A DNA stretch of 64,000 bases, from assembly GCF_002196705.1 (NCBI RefSeq), contig NZ_NADJ01000036.1, forward strand, positions 62,001 to 126,000. The letters are read 5' to 3'. How positions within the stretch are numbered: the stretch's first letter is position 1; the number at the start of each line of letters is the position of its first letter. The position numbers were made by a program, and so were the translations under genes. The stretch is from Desulfosporosinus sp. FKB. GTDB lineage: Bacteria; Bacillota; Desulfitobacteriia; Desulfitobacteriales; Desulfitobacteriaceae. A model generated the notes under the pieces. The model searched no databases. It had not been told where the DNA came from and saw only the letters and a program-made list of their open reading frames with translations. Shown here one piece after another: positions 8,511 through 17,172 of the stretch.

Positions 8511-9971
8511 ATGGCTCGGACAATCAAGACAATATTACTCATTGCAGCCATTCTAGTTACGTTAAGCCCAAGCAAAGTTTGGGCGGCATCTACTCAAGCT
8601 TCTGATAATATAACTCGTGCCGAAGTCTTTATCGATCATGCGTTAACGGCCTCGGCTCAAGGGCACTTGTCCGAAGCGAAACAAGATTATCAACAATTCC
8701 ATGATATCTGGGGGCAAATCGAAGATAGCGTAAAACAGGAATCGGGAGAAGCGTACAAAGAAGTTGAGTCCAACATGGGTCAAGTGGATTATGCCTTCAT
8801 GCAAAAGAAACAAAATGCCATTACTCAGGCATTACAAGGACTTAAAACCGTTAATTCGAAGGTAATCCATGGCGATTTTCCCAAGGGGCAACAGTTTAAA
8901 CAAGAATCTATCTCATTACGTGATTTCATCGTTCTTTTACAACAAACTAAGCTCAAAGCTCAGAATCAGCAACAACAAGAAGCGCTCGCTGAAATTTCTA
9001 AAGTAAGAGATTCCTGGCTCAGTGTGGAAGGCGATGTCGTTGCACAGTCCGCATCTGTTTATGCCGATTCGGAAAGGGATATGGTCACGGTCAATGCAAT
9101 GCTTTCGGCAAATCCGCCAAATTATCAAAGTTCGATTCAATTACTGAATCAGATGATCAACTATTTAAGTCCACTAACAGGCAAATCTGGGTATACGTTT
9201 TGGGATGCTGCTATGATCCTAATCCGCGAAGGTCTTGAAGCGCTATTAGTGATCGCTGCTTTACTAGCCTTTGTAAAGAAGTCGGGGCAAACCAAGGGGA
9301 GCACCTGGGTTTGGCTTGGAGTTATAGGGGGACTCATACTTAGTATTTTGGTGGCTATTATCGTTAAGTTTGTTTTCTCTTCAGGTGCATTTGGTAACAA
9401 CAATGCTTTGATCAATGGCTGGACGGGTATTTTTGCGGCTTTGATGCTCTTATACATGAGCTATTGGCTTCATAGTCAATCTAATGTTTCTGATTGGCAG
9501 AAGTACATTAGGGAAAAAAGCACGTCCGCTCTGGATACCGGAAAAATGGTTTCGTTAGGGGTTCTCTCGTTTCTGGCAGTCTTTCGCGAAGGAACTGAAA
9601 CTGTCTTGTTCTTTATCGGAATGGTAAATCAAATAAGCATGAAAGAACTTATTCTAGGCTTGGCCCTTGGATTTGGTTTTCTTGGCACTCTGGCTTATTT
9701 GATGATTCGTTTAGGCTTGAAGCTTCCCATTCGGCCCTTTTTCCTGGTATCTAGTGTCATTGTATTTTACCTATGTATTAAGTTCACTGGAATGGGGATT
9801 CATGGGTTACAACTCGCTGGTACGATACCATCCACAACGTCTTCAAGTATACCCAATCTGGACTTCATAGCACTTTATCCATCATGGCAAAGTGCTATAC
9901 CTCAGATGGCTCTGATTGTCATTGCTCTTCTCGTGATCCTATGGAAACGGTTAAAACCCATAGGAAACTAG
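8511..9971 (+). CDS. FTR1 family iron permease with extracytoplasmic N-terminal domain
   Basis: The start at 8511 follows AAGGAGG by 7 bases and gives a 486-residue protein. Residues 1-26 are a signal peptide ending AWA-A. Residues about 30-240 are outside the membrane and hold two similar helical units (HDIWGQIEDSVKQESG and VRDSWLSVEGDVVAQSA). The C-terminal half has about seven membrane segments with the two iron-handling motifs REGLEALLVIAAL near 252 and FREGTETVLFF near 368. This is the FTR1/EfeU fold, which moves iron across the membrane. A lipoprotein sharing the outer-domain motif follows in the same operon. An iron-dependent promoter is likely. Confidence 0.9.
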   Translation: MARTIKTILLIAAILVTLSPSKVWAASTQASDNITRAEVFIDHALTASAQGHLSEAKQDYQQFHDIWGQIEDSVKQESGEAYKEVESNMGQVDYAFMQKKQNAITQALQGLKTVNSKVIHGDFPKGQQFKQESISLRDFIVLLQQTKLKAQNQQQQEALAEISKVRDSWLSVEGDVVAQSASVYADSERDMVTVNAMLSANPPNYQSSIQLLNQMINYLSPLTGKSGYTFWDAAMILIREGLEALLVIAALLAFVKKSGQTKGSTWVWLGVIGGLILSILVAIIVKFVFSSGAFGNNNALINGWTGIFAALMLLYMSYWLHSQSNVSDWQKYIREKSTSALDTGKMVSLGVLSFLAVFREGTETVLFFIGMVNQISMKELILGLALGFGFLGTLAYLMIRLGLKLPIRPFFLVSSVIVFYLCIKFTGMGIHGLQLAGTIPSTTSSSIPNLDFIALYPSWQSAIPQMALIVIALLVILWKRLKPIGN

Positions 9972-10005
9972 TTCAAAAATGCGAAATTGTAGGAGGAATA
10001 TTTCA

Positions 10006-10434
10006 ATGAAATCAACTCGATTATTATTAGCATCAACTCTAGTTATCAGTTTAACTGTTATTGCTGGATGCGCAAACAGCACTTCGTCCTCGACACAAAG
10101 CACTACCTCTCAATCAACATCAAATCAGACAGCAACACCATCGGCAATTCATTCAGGTGTAACAAAAATGCTCAGCATTACAGATACTTTAAAGTCAGCT
10201 ATTAATTCTGGAGATGAAGTGACCGTCAAGAAAACTGGACCCCAGTTAGAAGATGCATGGAGTCCCTTTGAAGACAGTGTAAAACAGAAATATCCTGATC
10301 TCTATAAAAAAATCGAAGACTATCTTGATCCAACGATAGCAGGCTCTAAAGCAAGCCCAATGGATAAACAAACTCTCGGAACATTGAATGGAGAATTGAC
10401 TCAAGCCTTGAAAGAATTATCAACTAAGGAATAG
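10006..10434 (+). CDS. Lipoprotein accompanying the FTR1 permease
   Basis: The 142-residue product starts with a lipoprotein signal (lipobox VIAGC at about residue 22) and a Ser/Thr-rich linker. Its mature part contains EDAWSPFEDSVKQKYPDLYK, strikingly like the repeat in the N-terminal domain of the permease encoded 34 bases upstream. AGGAGGA precedes the chosen ATG. It is probably an outer-face partner that presents iron, comparable in role to EfeO-type proteins. A terminator follows. Confidence 0.8.
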   Translation: MKSTRLLLASTLVISLTVIAGCANSTSSSTQSTTSQSTSNQTATPSAIHSGVTKMLSITDTLKSAINSGDEVTVKKTGPQLEDAWSPFEDSVKQKYPDLYKKIEDYLDPTIAGSKASPMDKQTLGTLNGELTQALKELSTKE

Positions 10435-10487
10435 TAACAAAGAATTTTAACAACAGAAACCAATTACCCAAAACTCTTATACTCCCT

Positions 10488-10522
10488 AAGAATCCCGTTT
10501 AGCTTTTCTAGGCGGGGTTCTT
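10488..10522 (+). terminator. Terminator of the iron operon
   Basis: AAGAATCCCGTTTAG and CTAGGCGGGGTTCTT pair around a 6-base loop, followed by AATATTT. Confidence 0.75.
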
Positions 10523-10672
10523 AATATTTCCACCCAGTTAATGATAAATACATATCCAATCGATCTGCTCATTTTACCACTTCCCCAACTTCATACGCCG
10601 GAACTTACTTCTGCAATTCCCGCAGAACACCTTTCCGGAAAAAGCATAGTCACTCGTGAACTTGCTCATCCA

Positions 10673-10999
10673 CTAGGACGATTGGATTAATAAATTACTA
10701 CTTTTAGGCCGAAACAATTCTCCAAATGCTGCCCCTCCCAAAATCAATACAGCTCCGGCTATTTGCATAAGACTTAACTTTTCTCCTAATATGGCAGCTA
10801 AAAAAATCAATGCCGAAAGTGGCTCCAAATAACCGCAGATTGACACAGTCTGCACAGGCAGACTACCGATGGAAGAAAAATAAAAATAGCAACCAAATTC
10901 CAGTATTAACAACCTTTTAAACGATTCCATACTTCTAAACGAAATGGGGGGTGCATCTTTTAACGAAGAAGATGCAAGAAACATAAAAAGCACCGCCAT
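10673..10999 (-). pseudogene. C-terminal remnant of an EamA/DMT family transporter
   Basis: The frame encodes hydrophobic segments, including a stretch VQTVSICGYLEPLSALIFLA, then ILGEKLSLMQIAGAVLILGG. This is the usual end of EamA (drug/metabolite) transporters, which have ten membrane helices and about 300 residues. Only about 108 codons remain, without a ribosome site, so this is a truncated remnant. The transposon boundary lies 71 bases upstream, but the remnant itself is outside the element. Confidence 0.65.
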
Positions 11000-11026
11000 T
11001 AACGATGCTAACTTAGCCTAAAACGT

Positions 11027-11053
11027 CGAAAAGCCCAGCAATGCTGGGCTTCT
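11027..11053 (-). terminator. Hairpin AGCCCAGCA/TGCTGGGCT, probably the displaced terminator of ssrA
   Basis: The perfect 9-bp stem with a 1-base centre (11032-11050) is followed on the minus strand by TTTTCG. No minus-strand gene ends directly upstream of it apart from transposon cargo, which has its own terminator. If the transposon is removed and one target copy kept, this hairpin lies about 40 bases beyond the 3' end of ssrA on the same strand, the expected place for the tmRNA terminator. Confidence 0.65.
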
Positions 11054-11064
11054 TATGTTCATAA

Positions 11065-11069
11065 AAAAT
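11065..11069. repeat. Target-site duplication AAAAT, distal copy
   Basis: AAAAT immediately precedes the TGTGGCA terminus and is matched by AAAAT at 26841-26845 directly after the other terminus. A 5-bp duplication is what Tn7-type transposases make. Confidence 0.85.
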
Positions 11070-11211
11070 TGTGGCAGAACCCATTTCTTTTCCAACAAAG
11101 GAACTATATCTTTTCCAAAAGCCCCCCTTTATAGGGAGGCTTTTAGATTACGATTTGTTATTATGGAAGCATAAAGTTTCCTTTAGAGCAAAAAGGAAAC
11201 ATATAACTTCC
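11070..11211. repeat. Transposon end distal to ssrA with repeated transposase-binding-like sites
   Basis: After the terminal TGTGGCA there are three spaced 17-bp repeats: GGAACTATATCTTTTCC (11100-11116), GGAAGCATAAAGTTTCC (11165-11181) and GGAAACATATAACTTCC (11195-11211). A matching site, GGAAGCATATCTTTTC, lies in the other end. Repeats of this kind in Tn7-like ends are bound by TnsB; here that is an inference. Confidence 0.75.
11117..11144 (-). terminator. Terminator of the two-gene cargo operon
   Basis: AAAAGCCCCCC and GGGAGGCTTTT form a GC-rich hairpin with flanking A and T runs about 105 bases past the stop of the nuclease-like gene. It lies within the transposon end between two of the repeats. 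Confidence 0.75.
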
Positions 11212-11248
11212 ATATGATATATTTGTTGTTAGCTTCACTTATTAGTTA

Positions 11249-12673
11249 TTAATCCCCATAAATTTGTTTTCTGGGAATTAATCTAGTATCTATACGAGTT
11301 GTCTTTTCAACAAAATCAAACAAATCAAACATTAATTTAGTAGTTAATTCATTAAAATCATTTCCAAGTACCTCTCTAATTGACTTCTTTTCACTTTTTT
11401 GTGGTAATAACGTTGAATAAATAATAATGTCCATATATCTTAAAATATCTTTAGCTTCATTTGGTCTTCTTAATAAGGTAATACAAAGTTCTACTAAATT
11501 ATCAAAAAATCTTGGTTTAGTATCAATCATCTTTCTAATCTGGTCATAGTTCCGAGCAGTTTTTTCAAATATTTTATCTACTATAGCTAACACTGAACTA
11601 TATTTATCCAAATTGTAAATACCATTATAAAGAAAAAGTAATACTCCATGTTTAACATCACTTAAACTAGTACGTATTACATAACTACAGGCCTTGAAAA
11701 TAGAAATAGTTAATAAAATAATTAAATCCATTACAATAATTTGATGATTTTTATTTAACGGGTTTAACTTATCAGCATATTTAGATAATAACGAAAGAAT
11801 ATTATGAAGATTAGTATGGTCTTCACTTATCCAATAGTGATATTTACGGTAGTTAAGTAATTCAGCAATTTGTTTTTCGGAGATTTGTTCTTGTTTTAAA
11901 AATAGTTCCTCAGAAAATATATTAATGCCATCTAATTCATTTATATTATATATACGTTCTAAAGCAACTAAATTTTTTCCATCCATTAATGAAACATTGA
12001 GCTTATTAGCGACTTCTCTCAAATGAGATGGAATTGTCTTTTTCCCCATAACTAAATATCCCCGAGTACTATCGAGGCTTTCCATTACTCCTTTTAACCA
12101 GTATAAACGATTTGATGGGCTAACATTTTCTCCATTTTTGCAATCCACGATTATCGGTTCTATTTGAAAGTCATCATGAACATTTATCCCAAGGACATCA
12201 ACATCGGTAAGTTCACCAATACCATCCCGTCTACCTGATTGCTCCTGTTCACCGTAACCCGCAATTTTTACGTCTATTCTTGCATAATGGCCCATTTGCC
12301 ATAAAATCTGTTTAAATTTAATTTTTAATTGCATATCCAAATCTGTGGATTTCTTGAACTCTTTTATCATTGACGAAGCAGGTCTTCCAATATTACCGTT
12401 TTCAAGTTTATCTTCCTTATTCTTGATGATATTAGTTTTATTTTCTGCCATTTTGGGATTTTCCTTAAACATAGAAATTTGTGTTTTGGGAGTATCACTT
12501 TCAATTTCTATACTATTTTGTTTCTCCTCATTCATGATAGAAGGTGCGTCAGGCAGTATGGGGTTTTCTATTTTAGTTTGGTCATAATTGGAGGTGTATG
12601 ACTCTTTATTTGAATCAAGCGGAGTGTTTTCATTTTGTGCCTTTGTTTGATCATTATCACTTTTAATTTCCAA
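11249..12673 (-). CDS. PD-(D/E)XK nuclease-like cargo protein
   Basis: A TTG at 12673, 7 bases after GGGAGG, gives 474 residues. Residues 1-110 are polar and probably disordered. Then come QILWQMGHYARIDVKIAGYG and GELTDVDVLGIN, with IIVDCKNG about 15 residues later. D159, D177 and K179 fit the D...(D/E)-x-K core of the restriction-endonuclease fold. The next stretch, RGYLVMGKKTIPSHLREVAN, resembles the helix-strand that follows in Mrr-like nucleases. The C-terminal half (about 240-474) is helical and unrecognised. The gene starts one base after the stop of its partner, so the two are translationally coupled. A role in DNA restriction or defence is likely but unproven. Confidence 0.7.
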   Translation of the reverse strand: MEIKSDNDQTKAQNENTPLDSNKESYTSNYDQTKIENPILPDAPSIMNEEKQNSIEIESDTPKTQISMFKENPKMAENKTNIIKNKEDKLENGNIGRPASSMIKEFKKSTDLDMQLKIKFKQILWQMGHYARIDVKIAGYGEQEQSGRRDGIGELTDVDVLGINVHDDFQIEPIIVDCKNGENVSPSNRLYWLKGVMESLDSTRGYLVMGKKTIPSHLREVANKLNVSLMDGKNLVALERIYNINELDGINIFSEELFLKQEQISEKQIAELLNYRKYHYWISEDHTNLHNILSLLSKYADKLNPLNKNHQIIVMDLIILLTISIFKACSYVIRTSLSDVKHGVLLFLYNGIYNLDKYSSVLAIVDKIFEKTARNYDQIRKMIDTKPRFFDNLVELCITLLRRPNEAKDILRYMDIIIYSTLLPQKSEKKSIREVLGNDFNELTTKLMFDLFDFVEKTTRIDTRLIPRKQIYGD

Positions 12674-12674
12674 G

Positions 12675-13943
12675 TCATTTCCTCCCTTTAAATGTATAAA
12701 CGCCTTGAATAACATTGAGAAGTTCTGTTGCCATCTCTGGTGTTACATCTTTCTTTTTGTTTGCTTCCTTTATTGATTTGAAAGCACTAACACTTTGGCC
12801 CTGAGTACCTATAAACCTTTTTATTTCATCATCATTTTCTTTTCCACCCTCTACCTTTTCTCCATAGAGAATGAGTTCCTTTGCTAATTTTACAGCCCTA
12901 ATATTCGCTTCAGTATCAATCAATCTGAAGGAATACCAGTTTCCCCCAGTACTATCCAATGCTCCTATACCCTTCGAAGCCAGCAAGAAATACTGTTCTT
13001 TTGCTACTGTGGTTGAACGAAGTCTATATCCTATTGTGGAATCCATAAGAGCATTAAGTATATAAACTGGATTCGTTATTGGATATTTTGCAAAATTCTC
13101 TCCTGTTCTAACACAAGCAACTATGTCCCTTGCTTTCTCAAGTATAATCTTTTCTGATGGGTCCGTATTATATGGTGTAAATAAAAACGGGTGGTCAATA
13201 CCTTCCATTCTAACAACAGGAGTGGGGAGGATTGCTTTAGCAACCAAGGCTTGCATCACTGGGTTTTTAGATATTTCGACAGGAAATCCTTGATACACTT
13301 TTATCTTTGTCATTGCTTCTTTGAACTCAACAGAAGAAAATTGTTCGATAATCGCGTGTGCCGAAATAGCATTTTCGTCCCAATACATAGGGGTACTTAT
13401 AAGATGTATATTATCTTCAATAGTAGTAAATTGAAGTAGTTGCGATTCACGTCCAAAATACATTAATCTCCTAAGTTGTTCTTCGTCTAAATTATAACGC
13501 TCTTTTACATCTTCTGTTGTAAGAGGCGCAGTTGACAATTCTTGTAAAATATCAATAGTTCCCAACTCAATTTCCTCTGGAGACATCTCTTCAGTTAAAT
13601 ATTCCGAAAGAGTTTCATAATTGCTTTTTAAGTATTTAGATTTTATATAAATCTTCTCTGGTTTATTCTTCTTACCCATAAGTTGAACAAGGCCACAGTC
13701 CTCTAATACATTAAACACTTGTTTTAACCACATAACATCAACTCCGTATTGATGAGCGGCTATTGGCTCGAAACGCTGATAGTCAACTACATCCATACCA
13801 TGTAAGGTTGATATAACCTGCCCAGCCATCCCAATAGTCCTAGTGGCTGTATAATCGGTCAAATACCCACTTGTTGGATCAACATTTGCAGATACAGCAT
13901 TATGCAAATCCTGACATCTCAATGAATATAATTCGTTCTCCAT
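12675..13943 (-). CDS. Unrecognised cargo protein with winged-helix-like segments
   Basis: This 422-residue soluble protein is not recognised. Residues about 55-100 (VMWLKQVFNVLEDCGLVQLM followed by a basic turn) and 130-180 (ILQELSTAPLTTEDVKERYN, then a second helix pair) look like two winged helices. The remainder contains mixed strands and helices, including HPFLFTPYNTDPSEKIILEK and NPVYILNALMDSTIGYRLRS. The C-terminus is a charged helical tail. It is the first gene of an operon with the nuclease-like protein. AGAGGTG precedes the ATG, and a promoter overlapped by a palindrome lies upstream. It may be a DNA-binding or sensor partner. Confidence 0.7.
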   Translation of the reverse strand: MENELYSLRCQDLHNAVSANVDPTSGYLTDYTATRTIGMAGQVISTLHGMDVVDYQRFEPIAAHQYGVDVMWLKQVFNVLEDCGLVQLMGKKNKPEKIYIKSKYLKSNYETLSEYLTEEMSPEEIELGTIDILQELSTAPLTTEDVKERYNLDEEQLRRLMYFGRESQLLQFTTIEDNIHLISTPMYWDENAISAHAIIEQFSSVEFKEAMTKIKVYQGFPVEISKNPVMQALVAKAILPTPVVRMEGIDHPFLFTPYNTDPSEKIILEKARDIVACVRTGENFAKYPITNPVYILNALMDSTIGYRLRSTTVAKEQYFLLASKGIGALDSTGGNWYSFRLIDTEANIRAVKLAKELILYGEKVEGGKENDDEIKRFIGTQGQSVSAFKSIKEANKKKDVTPEMATELLNVIQGVYTFKGRK

Positions 13944-13977
13944 TTTGAAACACCTCTTGTTTATCTAATCCCCTTGA

Positions 13978-14008
13978 CTATTGTACAATAGTTACAATTT
14001 TCGAACAA
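13978..14008 (-). promoter_or_regulatory. Putative promoter and operator palindrome of the cargo operon
   Basis: On the minus strand TTGTTC (14008-14003) and TACAAT (13985-13980) are 17 bases apart, 37 bases before the first cargo start codon. The -10 lies inside the perfect palindrome CTATTGTACAATAG (13978-13991), which could be an operator for self-regulation. Confidence 0.5.
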
Positions 14009-14158
14009 TACAAAGGGGGAAATAATCAAAAGGTGTTGAATTTATTCTATATCCCTAAATGATTAGCGTATTTAGTCTCAGTGATTAATTATGCGGAAGC
14101 AAAAATCGTTAGTTTTTACCTATTATCACCTCAAACCAAGTTCTATTAAAGCATCTAT

Positions 14159-15418
14159 CTATACCTTATTTTCAAAGCTATTGCTATAAAAATTCTTATT
14201 TATTAAAATACCCACTTTTTCTTTACTTGGGTATATTCCCTTCTCATAGAGGTCGAATACAATTCGTTTTATTTGTAAATATCTCTGTTCTCTCCTTTTC
14301 TCCAATAAAATGCTTTGCTGGGTATCTCGAACTTCTTGCAATTCTTTTGTTTCATTTGGAAATGCGGTTTTGATTGTTTGTCTAGATAGATGAAACATCT
14401 CGGCTACCTTTCCAATTGGAGGAATTTCAACATTATCTTTAGCCATATTTAATAATTCCTGTAGCCTTTGTTTTAGCTGTACGTTATCTTTCGCTTTTAT
14501 ACGATTACCTTTTTTAATTTTCCTTTCTAATTTAGTTTGTGCCGACGTTATATCATTTTCAGAAAGAATTTTAGAATACATCCTTTTAATGGGAATATTT
14601 ATCGAATAACATAATTTAAGTAAAGTTTCCCCATTAGGAATTTCCTCTCCATTTTTCCAATAATTTAGCGTATTAACACCTACTCCTGATTGACGACTTA
14701 TATAATCCATACTTTTTAGTTTATTTTTTAACATGATTAGATTTTGGGATAAATTATTTAAACTCATTTTACCTTCATATTTTAGAAATTCACTAATGTT
14801 TGAAACTACCCACTTTGACCAGTCCTCATCTTTTACCCCTGTTATGTTATTTTCTTGTCCTAACCATTTTGAACAGTAAAGGCAAAATCCAAGCCTAGAG
14901 CGGCCTGAGATTTTTGGATTTTTCTTTCCACAATGTGGGCACTCAGAAACTAAAGATATTTTATGTTTGGGGCAATAATCAACCATTAATAAGTACCATA
15001 GTAAAGGTTCGTATATAATCTCATTTCTATCATGCCATTCTGTGTAGCATTTTGGGCACCAGGCTTTATGGCCTTTAAGGGGAACTAATATTAAATCCTT
15101 TGTGTTCCAGGTAGTTAACAATTTCATATTTTTTAACCCTGTGAATTCCTCTAGAATAGCAATTAAATCTTGACCCGCCTTTGAGAAACCATTTATATTA
15201 CCTAGTGTTCTGTAGTCTGACTTTAAATTCAATGCTTTTTCAGATTTTAAAATAATACCATATAATAAAGTCCCAACTTTTAAGTGGTGAGCATCGGCTA
15301 AACGGTTGATGTGACTTGTTAAACTTTCAACATAATATCTTGTACCTATACCCCTTGGTTTTAATGAATAGAGCTTAGTTGGAACACATTGAACAAAACA
15401 CCTATTGCTTTTTAACAT
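14159..15418 (-). CDS. tniQ: TniQ/TnsD-family target-selection protein (copy 1, intact)
   Basis: From the ATG at 15418 (after AGAGGAGAAG) the product has 419 residues. The N-terminus has the TniQ pattern (YYVESLTSHINRLADAHHL near 29-45). Cys pairs at 121/124, 160/163 and 179/182, with C149 and H152, form the usual TniQ zinc sites (WCPKCYTEW, SECPHCGKK, GFCLYCSKWLG). Residues about 235-275 look like a repressor-type helix-turn-helix (YISRQSGVGVNTLNYWKNGE), and a further helix-turn-helix-like segment follows (AEMFHLSRQTIKTAFP). In Tn7-like elements such proteins bind the attachment site and recruit TnsC. The stop of tnsC is 31 bases upstream. Confidence 0.88.
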   Translation of the reverse strand: MLKSNRCFVQCVPTKLYSLKPRGIGTRYYVESLTSHINRLADAHHLKVGTLLYGIILKSEKALNLKSDYRTLGNINGFSKAGQDLIAILEEFTGLKNMKLLTTWNTKDLILVPLKGHKAWCPKCYTEWHDRNEIIYEPLLWYLLMVDYCPKHKISLVSECPHCGKKNPKISGRSRLGFCLYCSKWLGQENNITGVKDEDWSKWVVSNISEFLKYEGKMSLNNLSQNLIMLKNKLKSMDYISRQSGVGVNTLNYWKNGEEIPNGETLLKLCYSINIPIKRMYSKILSENDITSAQTKLERKIKKGNRIKAKDNVQLKQRLQELLNMAKDNVEIPPIGKVAEMFHLSRQTIKTAFPNETKELQEVRDTQQSILLEKRREQRYLQIKRIVFDLYEKGIYPSKEKVGILINKNFYSNSFENKV

Positions 15419-15449
15419 TATCTCTAAATCTTCTCCTCTTAAAAATACT

Positions 15450-16314
15450 CTACATAACCGCATCTCTTTTTGGGCTTCTGTTAAATGGTTTGGTACTGTC
15501 CTTTGTTGTATTGCTCTTTTCTGAATTATCCTGTGACTCATCTTCGGATTTTGCATAAACTAACTTCGAATCAATATCTCCTCCCGATTGTACTTCCTTC
15601 ATTTTTCGCTCTCCTTCCTCTATACTCTGATACATCCCGTCAAGTCTGTACCCTGAAAATTTTGCTTCTTCTAAATGCTCCCGAGTTAAGGTTTTAGCAT
15701 CTGAATCTAAAGCAAGTGCATAAGCGTCCATGAGCCAAAGTTTTAATGTCCCAATGCACCCCAAAGAATTTTTGTAAAAATACTTCCAGTCTTGTTTATT
15801 AATTAAATCTTCTGCCTTTTGTTCAAGTGGCATATTTTGAAGAAGCTTTTTGGCTGTTTTCCCAAAGATATTGACCTCACTTGTAACTTCTGAGCGATAA
15901 CGCGGAAAATCTACAATTCTAGTTCTTTGATTAATCTGGTCTGTTGACTTAAGGTTTAAATCCACTAAAAGCGAAAGTAAGTCATACGTCCCAACCAGTA
16001 TAATCGAAGTTTCGCTCAAGTTGGTTAGAGATTTAATTAAATCAACTGACCAGTTAGATTCTTTTCCACTTACTACTCGCAATATATGGTGTGCTTCATT
16101 AATAATAAGAGCCATTACGTCCCTGTACCCCCGATGGTCCACATATAAAAACTATTCTTTCAGGTACGTCATTTGTAATAAGCCTAATTGTCTTATTAAT
16201 TGCTTCATCTAAGAACTTGTGGGATACAATGCAATCTGCAAAGTACTTTTTACGTTCTTCCTTAGTTTTATCTAACAACTCTACTGGGAATTTATTTTTC
16301 CCTTCTTCGCCCAT
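15450..16314 (-). pseudogene. tnsC: tnsC/tniB transposition ATPase, internally deleted and frameshifted
   Basis: The gene starts normally (GGAGG, then ATG at 16314) and reaches the Walker A motif, reading VFICGPSGV. The expected GKT and about the next 60-100 residues are absent. After a frame change the sequence resumes as RDVMALIINEAHHILRVV, the Walker B region. The rest (ETSIILVGTYDLLSLL, VDFPRY, then a helical C-terminal part) is typical of TniB/TnsC. The ATP-binding lysine is gone and the two parts are in different frames around 16130, so no working ATPase can be made. This should block target selection by the transposon. Confidence 0.85.
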
Positions 16315-16439
16315 TTAATAAAATCCTCCATTACCAGGTAAACAAACGATTAACGGGCCTTAATTTGAAAGCTCCCTTAGTCATGTAAGCAGTCAAGCAA
16401 AACCAGCAACTTTTCGCCACAAACCATACAACATTTTTG

Positions 16440-17144
16440 TTACTGTGTAATGGTCTTCCTATGTTGGAGTCTGTAGCTGTTTCCTGTCATGTTTAAAATC
16501 TCGCAGTGGTGAATAAGGCGGTCTAAAATCGCCGTTGTAATTGTGGCATCCCCTAAAAAGTCAGCCCATTCATCGAATCCTTTGTTTGAGGTAATGATGA
16601 GTGATGTTTTCTCGGACATTGAAGACACGAAACCGAAGAACAAATTGGCTTCTATTGTAGAAAGTGGCATGAAGCCAACTTCATCAATAATAACCAGTGA
16701 TGCCGAGTTGAGTATTTTTATTCGTCTCTTACTGGCGGTCGAGATTTGCGAGGTTTTTAGTGTAATTATGAGTTCATCCAAGGTTGTAAAAGCTACGGCA
16801 TAACCTAGGTTTAAAGCCTGTACCGCTAAGGACAAGGCCAAATGCGTTTTCCCAATACCAGGTGGTCCCAGGAAACAAATGTTGAACGCTTGCTCAACCC
16901 AAGTCATATCGGACAACCTTAACATCTGTTCCTTGGATACGCTGCGTTGGAATCCGAAGTCGAAGGTTTCCAGAGTCTTTTCGGCCGGTAGATTTGCTCT
17001 TCTTCTGCGAATTAGATTTTGCTTTTCCGTCCGAAGACGTTGTTGCTCTGAAAGGAAAACTTCAACACTTTCGAGAGGCGTGAGATTATTCTTTTTAGCA
17101 TAAAGGTTTTCTAAATCAACAGGGACCAAATGAAGTCCCGACAC
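16440..17144 (-). CDS. istB: IS21-family helper ATPase IstB
   Basis: The 234-residue frame has the Walker [14 protein letters not shown] near residue 93, Walker [13 protein letters not shown] near 151 and the IstB sensor region [12 protein letters not shown]. These are typical of IstB, the AAA+ regulator that acts with the IstA transposase. The frame extends a little upstream of the GTG at 17144 through [11 protein letters not shown], so the true start may be a few codons earlier, close to the istA stop as usual. It appears intact. Confidence 0.9.
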   Translation of the reverse strand: MSGLHLVPVDLENLYAKKNNLTPLESVEVFLSEQQRLRTEKQNLIRRRRANLPAEKTLETFDFGFQRSVSKEQMLRLSDMTWVEQAFNICFLGPPGIGKTHLALSLAVQALNLGYAVAFTTLDELIITLKTSQISTASKRRIKILNSASLVIIDEVGFMPLSTIEANLFFGFVSSMSEKTSLIITSNKGFDEWADFLGDATITTAILDRLIHHCEILNMTGNSYRLQHRKTITQ

Positions 17145-17172
17145 TAATGCATTGACACGTTCAATTCGTTCA

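Noticed and set aside
10530-10672. Possible gene fragment between the iron operon and the transporter remnant
   Set aside because: No frame gave a recognisable product or ribosome site.
11219-11232. TGTTGTT near 11228 matched with AACAACA near 23190 as alternative transposon ends
   Set aside because: Only seven bases match, no target duplication flanks them, and the TGTGGCA ends at 11070 and 26840 have a matching duplication and internal repeats.
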